This document shows, piece by piece, positions 55,617 through 64,000 of a stretch of 64,000 bases of DNA. Source of the stretch: Acanthochromis polyacanthus (lineage: Eukaryota; Chordata; Actinopteri; Pomacentridae); contig NC_067124.1 in assembly GCF_021347895.1 (NCBI RefSeq), forward strand, positions 198,501 through 262,500, read 5' to 3'. Within the stretch, counting starts at the first letter, position 1. Every line of letters starts with the position of its first letter. A program made the translations under genes and the position numbers. Under the pieces are notes generated by a model. The model searched no databases, was not told the DNA's origin, and saw nothing but the letters and a program-made list of their open reading frames with translations.

Positions 55617-56635
55617 GCCAAGAAGTTTGTTCAGCCGTGGGTGCATTTTTCTGTGCGTCCGCCAAGATGTTTAGGTCTACTGAGAGGAAAAGGTCATTTT
55701 CAGAACATTGTGTGCCGAATGAAGCTTGTTTCGCAGCAACATCTGCAAGGTTATTACCCTGTGTTATGGCGGAGTCGTCCTTTTGGTGAGACTTACATTT
55801 ACACAGCGCTAATTTAGCAGGAAGCTGTATTGTGAAGAGAAGATTTTTTTTAACAGAGGCATGTGTGAGTGGTTTCCCACTCGAGGTTTTCATGCCCGTT
55901 ATGCCAAATTCGAGCGAAATGGTGGACAGAAGAAAACACATATTGACTGTCTGTGTAAATGTTAAGTGATTTCCCTTCAAACATCTTACAAGCGTTGATG
56001 ACTGCTAGAAGTTCAGCTGTCTGTGCAGAATACCTGTGTGGCAGGCGTTCTGCTTTTAGGACCGTAGTTACTGTTGTTATTGCATAACCTACACAATTAT
56101 TTCCTCGAATGTCTTTTGAAGCAGAACCGTCTACAAAAATATCAGTAAAACCAGATTGTGGTAGATCAAAAATGTCAGGTCGTGGCTTTGTTTCCTCATT
56201 TGTTGTAATCGCACAGCAATGTGGATCTCCATCGCCTTCAGTGGGCAAAAGTGTGCTTGGATTTAAGGAGCTACATCTGTGCACAGTTATATGTGGCTGT
56301 GACAACAATATTGAAGTATAGGCAATGTGACGTGCATGAGTCAGAAATGAAAGATTTGCATGTAGCAGGACTGCAGCCACAGAGTGTGAAACATGGACTG
56401 AAAGTGGGTGACATAAAATAATATCAGCAGAGGCAGAAATCGCAAGAGCAGCTGCTGCACAACTTTGTACACACCGTGGGAGACCTGCTGCGATATTATC
56501 TAAGCGTTTAGAATAATATGCTACAGGCTTAGGTGTATCACCATGTTTCTGTGTAAGAATAGAAGTCGTGTCCATTTTTGCAGTCATAAAACAGGTCAAA
56601 CGGTTTGTTATAGTCAGGTAGAGCCAAAACAACAT
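55594..56635 (-). pseudogene. ERV-1 RNase H and connection domain
   Basis: Frame 56635-55850 holds the connection and RNase H motifs IFVDGSASKD, AQTAELLAVI and IYTDSQYVF (D, E, D). The final part, with KCKSHQKDD and NNLADVAAKQA, is in the frame 55980-55594. At least one indel lies near 55880-55950, and another separates this frame from the reverse transcriptase at about 56540-56635. Confidence 0.85.
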
Positions 56636-57528
56636 CAGTTTGCAGGGCTAATTTCAGATATTTAAAAGCTTCCTCAGCCTGTTCAGTCCAAATAATCTCA
56701 TCTGTTAACGACATTTCCTTGCCGTATATCAAATCCTGCAGTGGTTGTGAGAACACTGCGTAATCTGGAACCCAGGATCTGCAAAAATTACAAAGTCCTA
56801 AAAATGACATCATTTGTTGTTTTGTTTGCGGCTTTGGAGCATTTTGGATTGCAGTTTTTCTGTCAGTGAGTAAAGCTTTCCAATGTTTTGAAAGATTATA
56901 GCCTAAATACACCACCTGCGGAGCCCACAACTGAAGTTTGTTTAGTGAAACCTTATGACCTGTCTCATGTAAGTGTCGTAACACTGCCATCGTTGTCTGT
57001 TTACATTGTTCCTGCGTATCTGCAGCCACAAGAATGTCATCAACATACAACAAAATTTGGCTGTGTTCTGGAATTTGAAATGTTGACATCAAGCACCTGA
57101 GAGCCTGAGTGTGTATGTGGGGGCTTTCTGTAAAACCTTGTGGTAATCGTGTGTAGGTGTACTGTGTACCTTCAAAGGTAAACCCGAACCAGTGTTGTGA
57201 GTTTGAATGTAGTGGTATAGAGAAGAAAGCATTACTCAAATCTATAACTGAAAACCACTTTTTATCTGAAGTTACTTCATTTAATAAGGTATGTGGGTTT
57301 GGAACATCAGGTGTAGTTTTCTGTACAGCATCATTCACCGCTCTTAAATCTTGAACCATCCTCCATTTTCCTGTATGTGCTTTTTGGGTGTATTGCAAAC
57401 ACGCTTCTTTGTTTTCACAATAATCCCTGATTTTTCCATGTCTGCAATAACAGGTCTTATACCTTCTATTGCTGCTTGTTTCAGCGGATATTGAGGAATT
57501 TGTGGCTGATAAGAGGTGGCTGCTTTTA
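56538..57528 (-). pseudogene. ERV-1 reverse transcriptase
   Basis: Frame 57398-56538 encodes the palm and thumb: KWRMVQDLRAVN, FSVIDLSNAFFSIPL, RLPQGFTESP and the catalytic YVDDILVA. The YVDD form is usual in gammaretroviruses. The N-terminal fingers region continues in other frames to 57528, where the pogo-type element interrupts it. Confidence 0.88.
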
Positions 57529-58551
57529 CCGTATTTTCACGACCAAAAGGCGCACTGTACCAAAAGGCGCAGTCTCAGTTATGTGTGCCATTACTGTATT
57601 TAACACACACATAAGGCGCACCTGATTATATGGCGAGGGTTTTATATACAATCCACGCCCACACTTCCCCCTTTAACGTTCTCATGGTGTCCTCTACTAC
57701 GTCGGCCTTACAACAGCAACACACACACAAGCATACAAGTGTGCGTATTTAAAAATAGAGTGGGAGCAAAACAGAGTTTGGTTGTGCTTTATTTAAGTAT
57801 TGATTACAAAGTACTAACATTTTTTTAATCATCAATAGGCACGGGCATGGTAAAACACACGGATAAAACAAGCACACAAGTGTGCGTATTTGAAAATAGA
57901 GCGGGAGCAAAACTGAGTTTGGTATTCACTTTTTTTTTTTTTTTTTACCGGTAATCGTCATCAATCAAACCCATGGAAGTCCTCATCCTCAGTTTCTGAA
58001 TTGAACAGCTGCGCTAAACCTCCATCAAACATGCCAGGTTCACTTTCTTCACTGTCAGAGTCACTTTCCGTGCCGTGCGGCGCCTCGGAAATGATGCCGG
58101 CTTTTGCGAAAGCTCGAACAACAGTGCCAGCAGACACTTTAGCCCAAGCATCTACAATCCATTCGCAAATTGTGGCGTAACTCGCCCGGCGCTGCCTTCC
58201 ACTCTTAGTGAAACTGTGGTCTCCATCGGTCATCCATCGCTCCCACGCCGCTCGCAGCCTTACTTTGAACGGCCGGTTCACACCGATGTCCAGCGGTTGG
58301 AGTTCCTTTGTCAGGCCTCCCGGAATGACAGCAAGCTCAGAGTTCATTTGCTTCACTTGTTTTTTCACATCGGCTGTGAGATGGGCACGCATAGTCACAG
58401 ATCAACAGCGATGGTGATGCGTGGAAAAAAACACCTGGTCTACGTCCGCCTTACAACAACACACACAGGACGCACTGCACCAGAGGGCGCGGCGCACAAT
58501 TTGAAGAAAATCTAAGACTTTTATGTGCGCCTTATAGTCGTGAAAATACGG
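57529..58551 (-). mobile_element. Pogo-type DNA transposon, internally deleted
   Basis: 1023 bp with inverted ends CCGTATTTTCACGAC and GTCGTGAAAATACGG, flanked by TA (57527-57528 and 58552-58553). The subterminal regions repeat 'aaggcgcac'-type motifs. It is inserted in retroviral pol, so it is younger than that provirus. Confidence 0.9.
57961..58398 (-). pseudogene. Pogo-type transposase, C-terminal fragment
   Basis: About 146 codons open on the minus strand. It has the end of the DDE domain (LAVIPGGLTKELQPLDIGVN, with the last acid in QPLD), then the WERWM segment and an acidic tail. The N-terminal CENP-B-type DNA-binding domain and the first catalytic residues are missing, so the copy cannot encode an active enzyme. 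It would depend on a full-length relative for mobility. Confidence 0.85.
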
Positions 58552-58553
58552 TA

Positions 58554-59547
58554 CTTCAACAGGTGGAAAATCTCTTATCAGTCCTACATCTGCAGGGCTG
58601 TTAGACCAGAGATCTCTGGGCAGGTTTTTTAATTCTGGGTAATCCTCTATAGACAGACAAATTAAAGATCAGGTTTCTTTTTCATCCTAATGTGTGGATG
58701 GTGTGGTTTTCACACGCCACCCAAGAGGTTGTCTCATGAACCCATAACGTTGACCTTTTTGCCAGTCAGAATTTGGAATGGGTTCATAGATGTCGGCTTG
58801 TGCTTTCCGCAACAAACCCTCAAGTTGATGCCACTCTATTGTTGGAGCTTTGGACAGAGAGACATGTGGAGTATGGGGAATTTGTCCCCTAAAGAATCTC
58901 AGTTGTGCGAGTGATAGCACAACAGAAGCTACGCCATTGCCTTCTTTATCTAGATAAATGTGTTGAAGGGTGATTATTTGAGGGGTGGTTTGTGCGGAGA
59001 ACCATTTGTCAAAACTATGATCGGGTCCTGGTGTTGTTTTGTATCTAAAAGTGACATGTAGTCCATCAGGACCATGTGTTTGTGCGGGCGGATGTGCATC
59101 TTGGATCTTTTTTAACAGTGTTTGGGCTGGTTGTCCTTCAGCATGCTCAGAAATGTCATAAGTCCAATAATAATGTAGGGGTCTTTTGCCCTGCATTATA
59201 TTGAGTCCGCTATCGTCACTAGAGACGACAGCTGAAGTCATTCCTTTTTTTGTAGGAATAACACAAATTTTTAATGCTGTCATTGCATCTCTGCCCAATA
59301 GGTTGACTGGGCAATTGTGATCCACCAGAATTGCTGAGGTGGTATACACTCCCGTTTGTTTATCCCGTATTTTGACCGGGTTAGAGAGTGGATGATTACC
59401 TAATTGACCATTCGCTGTTTTGACTAGGATTGTGTTAGTTGAGAATTTTATTCCAGGAGGTGATTCTTCTAAGACTGTTCTGCAGGCTCCTGTATCACAC
59501 AAACAGTCAAATTCTTGGCCATTTATAATTAATTTTCTATAGGGCAA
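58554..59547 (-). pseudogene. ERV-1 protease and start of pol
   Basis: Open from 59547 to 58687 (about 286 codons). It has the aspartic-protease active site CDTGACRTVL, then LLGRDAM near the C-terminal end of the domain. A linker of about 170 residues leads toward the reverse transcriptase. The frame ends at 58687, and the rest to 58554 continues in another frame up to the pogo-type insert. Confidence 0.85.
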
Positions 59548-60371
59548 ATCCTCATTTACAGCTCATGCTTGTAGGGCTGCGAAAACATCTATGTCTGGCG
59601 TGTCTGTGGTGGTCTGCATCATAGTTTGATTTTTATTTTCTTCATGGTAGGGGAGGGTTAGGGAGGTGTTAACCCCCTCCTCCTTTGGCTCCAAGGAGCT
59701 TGTAATTAGTTGTCAATTTTGTGTGCTATTTGGATTGTATACACGCTTTCCTGTATGGCAATTGCGTGCAAAGTGGCCTGTTTTGCCTCATATATAGCAT
59801 GCATCATCTGAGGGGGGGGGTCTACCTCCTCTACCCCTGCCTCTACCACGGAACTTTCCTCTGCCTCTGAAACCTCCTCTGCCTCTGTACGTTCCAGAGT
59901 AGAATACTGTGGAGGTTGGCGTTTCATCAGAAAAATACGCAGCCGCGGGTTTAGTTAGTTTTTTCTCAATGGCAGCAGTGGCATGTACTGCTCAATCTAC
60001 AGCATCGACTGCGCCTGTATTTTGTCCAACCCAGTGTTTCTCCACAAAACTCTTCACTGAAGGTTGGAGCCCAGAGATGCCCTTTTTAGCTGTTGTTGAT
60101 AGGGTCCAGTTTTATCATTAGAAGGGTCCATGCCACAGTGAGCCTTGTAAACCTTCTCCAATCTATGTCTATAGTCAACAGGCTCTTCTCCTTCCTTTTG
60201 TTTACAGTGCGCTATTTGTGTAAAATCGGCTTTTCGCATGAATTCTGTTTTTATTCTGTCCACTAGCGCATCAAATGCAGTTTTTAAGTCTTCACTATCT
60301 TGTTTTAAAGGGTCATGGTTAGTGCCATGTCCTGTGAAGTTTCCTTCAACACGACAGAACTTAGAGCCCAA
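59548..60371 (-). pseudogene. ERV-1 gag, 3' part (capsid end and nucleocapsid)
   Basis: Frame 60371-60054 encodes the C-terminal capsid domain (ADFTQIAHCKQKEGEEPVDY). A frameshift near 60050 follows. The nucleocapsid zinc knuckle is recognisable at 59799-59758, but its second cysteine position is a TGA codon (59790-59788). The upstream half of gag is not continuous here. It lies inverted at 60433-60722. Confidence 0.75.
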
Positions 60372-60374
60372 ATA

Positions 60375-60432
60375 CACACGTGGACAAAATTGTTGGTACC
60401 CCTCAGTTAAAGAAGGAAAAACCCACAATTCT
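60375..60432. mobile_element. 58-bp end fragment of Tc1
   Basis: Identical to the terminal 58 bp of the Tc1 inverted repeats, preceded by TA (60373-60374). It abuts the 3' half of gag on the left and the inverted 5' part of gag on the right. Confidence 0.9.
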
Positions 60433-60722
60433 TGACCCCATATAAACCAGCTGACTTTGAAGACAGAACCCCAAAAATTGACAGAGAGTTGTGTCCTATA
60501 GTGGAGGTAGCAAATCCACGTTTCGGTACAGCTGTTGAAGGTGTTCAGGACACCCGTGAGACTATTTTGGTTTACAGACCATGGACAGGCAGAGACATTG
60601 ACCGAGCACTAGCAGGAATACCAAAACCAGAGGAAGACCCTGCAGGTGCAGTAGAGTCCTTAGAAGGCCTAAGAAAAAGCCACCATTTAAACGGTCCTGA
60701 ATGCCATCAACTGGTTAGAACC
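60433..60722 (+). pseudogene. ERV-1 gag, upstream capsid part, inverted
   Basis: Plus-strand frame with VYRPWTGRDIDRALAG and NGPECHQLV, the N-to-middle capsid region of gammaretrovirus-like Gag. It is in the opposite orientation to the rest of ERV-1 and stops at the TA (60723-60724) where Tc1 copy 2 starts. Confidence 0.8.
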
Positions 60723-60724
60723 TA

Positions 60725-62360
<1,636 letters not shown>

Positions 62361-62362
62361 TA

Positions 62363-62492
62363 ATTGGACAATTCCATGGAAGGATAGCTCGCATTGCTAT
62401 CGTCAGCCATTGTTCCTCTGGTTCCTTTTGCCAACCGGCGCGGGAATCACGTGACTTCGTGACATCACTGTTTGTAAACACTGGCACTCCCC
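62363..62492 (-). mobile_element. Right end of the THAP-bearing DNA transposon
   Basis: Ends with the reverse complement of GGGGAGTGCCAG at 62492, then AT and arm B sequence. It contains a 'ccggttggcaaaaggaacc' block parallel to the left end ('ccggttggcaagaacc'). Confidence 0.65.
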
Positions 62493-62494
62493 AT

Positions 62495-64000
62495 TGGATC
62501 GGGAAAGGATTGCACTTTAAAAGCACTTTATGCACTTCAAATAATTTTAAAACCATGAAGTGAAAAGCATAAAATGATGAAAACATTTTTTTGATAAAAA
62601 TGCTCAGAGTAATTTGTTAAACTGTGATTCAAAATCAACTCTTTAAACTGCAGATAAATTAATGTGTGGTATAGTATTGGGTTGAATATTGCTCATGCCA
62701 TGATTTGTCGCTTCAGTTTATGTGGTGTTGAGGTTGACAAACATAAATTGAGTGGAGTAGCATTTGCCAATGTGGTGAAAATGTCCATGAAGAATGGTTG
62801 TGACTATTTGCTGAATGCAGTAATGCCAACATTGTCCTTTTGTGTTCTGTTTAAAGGTTTTTCACCTTAATCTATCAACTAAACGTATGGACTTATGGAA
62901 GTTGCCACCTCTGTATCTCATGAATTTGCAACCACTGCAAAATAAAAGAGGGAAAAGAAAGAAAGCAACTGTCTGATTGATGAGTGGAGTCCTGCTCAAA
63001 CCCTGGGTAGATGAAACATCCTTTTTCAAGTGGGGAAACTGCAGAAACTGTGAGAAAAATCATCAATGAGAATCACCTGTCATTGAAAGTGGGAGGACAC
63101 TTGACACTATGGGAGAGTGCAAAGAACAGAGAGTGAGAGCTGCCTTTAAACAGAACACTGAGCAGTAAAATACATTCACTAACTTACAGCATAAGCAGGG
63201 CAGCTCCAATTAAATTTCATTGTATATGAAAGCGTGCAATGACAAAGTTCTTCTCATTCTCAGTTTTCTACCAGCAGTCCTGTCTTGAATCACCTGCAGC
63301 AGCATCTTTATGTTCTCTTTATTCTCTTTTTCCATGTCTGTTTTCTGTCTATGTTCCTTATTTTTAACAGTTTAAGTTCATTTGTATCAGTCTTAGGTGA
63401 AATTGAAAAGAGCTAAAAGTGAACTATTGAGTTGAAATGTGTCCTCTGTGTTGGCTGATGAACATATGGGACACTCTGACACTTGTGTATAGAGTGGTAT
63501 CCTAATGAAGATGTGTTTGATGTGACAGGTGATTGGCAGGAGGAGGAGAGTCTGACGGAGGAGCAGAGGAATGTTGGCAGCTATTTAGTCTGAGCTCAAC
63601 AACGGAGGAAACATGGATTCTTCACAAAAAGTGAGAAACATACCACTGTAACATTATTATTATTATCCATTTGTTATTTAAAATGTCTAAAGTTGCTCCA
63701 GTTGGTTAGATGGGCCAACCAAAGCCAGGTGACGTTGGCTGGAGAGATGTAGCTCTGCAGAAGCAGCTGTACTGAGGATATAATGGTGGACTGCTTGGAA
63801 GCTGCTTGTTTTTTGTTTGAGGCTGAACTAGCTGCTGATCATACTTTCTGAAAATGTCTTACATGGTGATGAAGATAAGTAACGGAAGAAAAGTCTTGTT
63901 TTTCAAGCAAGTTGTTCAGAAAGGTAAAGAGCAGCATTTTCTTTGGTAGAGAATAATACTTTGAGCATTGTGAGTTTACCAGCCTTTTCCTTGTCAAGAA
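62495..64000 (+). repeat. Inverted duplication, arm B (outer part)
   Basis: Reverse complement of 40347-41785. It contains an extra 65 bp (about 63200-63265) not in arm A. It reaches the window edge, so its outer limit is unknown. Confidence 0.93.
63854..63923 (+). other. Candidate short exon in arm B (twin of 40426-40495)
   Basis: Same ATG, 70-nt length and GTAAAG donor as the arm A copy. The last codons differ. No function recognised. Confidence 0.25.

Larger units (their letters stand above)
53241..60371 (-). mobile_element. Endogenous retrovirus ERV-1 (class I, gamma-like), broken
   Basis: Minus-strand order from high to low coordinate: gag, protease, reverse transcriptase, RNase H, integrase, env (surface and transmembrane), polypurine tract, LTR. 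The CX6CC motif in the transmembrane subunit and the Gag type place it with gammaretrovirus-like (class I) elements. It lacks a 5' LTR and primer site. Pol is split by a pogo-type element and by several frameshifts. Confidence 0.9.

Overview
The window is repeat-rich vertebrate DNA, almost certainly from a ray-finned (teleost) fish. The evidence is a finTRIM-type TRIM gene, a C2H2 zinc-finger gene with linkers of the SGVKPFS type, a HIPK-like kinase, eukaryotic tRNA genes without encoded CCA, and a transposon complement typical of teleosts (Tc1, pogo, THAP-containing DNA elements, I-type and L1-type LINEs, tRNA-SINEs and class I endogenous retroviruses). A run of 100 Ns at 16530-16629 is an assembly gap. 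The species cannot be told from sequence alone.

Layout. 1-5.7 kb: a complete but broken Tc1 element beside a duplicated 160-bp segment and a possible non-autonomous hAT-like element. 5.7-11 kb: a single-exon TRIM gene (RING, B-boxes, coiled coil, PRY-SPRY) on the minus strand. A Tc1 relic abuts it within a few codons of the first RING cysteine. 12.7-13.7 kb: a Tc1 5' relic and a full-length tRNA-derived SINE with a 10-bp target duplication. 15.8-20.4 kb: two exons of a HIPK-like kinase, then the gap and a decayed L1-type LINE on the opposite strand. 21.9-22.9 kb: tRNA-Ser(AGA) and tRNA-Gly(TCC). 28.4-33.8 kb: a LINE whose endonuclease region is split by a truncated endogenous retrovirus (tRNA-His primer site), which in turn holds a solo LTR with a GTAAT duplication. 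36.2-38 kb: a 13-finger C2H2 gene with two freshly duplicated finger pairs. 38-40.3 kb: LINE and Tc1 relics.

40.3-64 kb is the most unusual part: a large inverted duplication. Arm A (40347-47945) and arm B (51211-64000, running off the window) are near-identical reverse complements around a 3.2-kb spacer. Each arm holds large insertions missing from the other, so each arm keeps the empty site of the other's insertions. Arm A holds a nearly intact 5.36-kb I-type LINE with a 14-bp target duplication. Arm B holds a 10.5-kb composite with GGGGAGTGCCAG termini and an AT target duplication, starting with a THAP exon (ISL2EU-like by inference). Nested inside the composite are other repeats, a broken class I endogenous retrovirus (gag, pro, pol, env and one LTR, minus strand), a pogo-type deletion derivative inside pol, and a second Tc1. 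Around that Tc1 the two halves of the retroviral gag lie in opposite orientations, which marks a rearrangement.

Host genes are few: TRIM, zinc finger, kinase exons and two tRNAs. Most of the rest is layered transposable elements, whose nesting gives a relative order of events. All retroviral and transposase reading frames seen here are broken, except that LINE ORF1 is intact and LINE ORF2 is open for 1105 codons.
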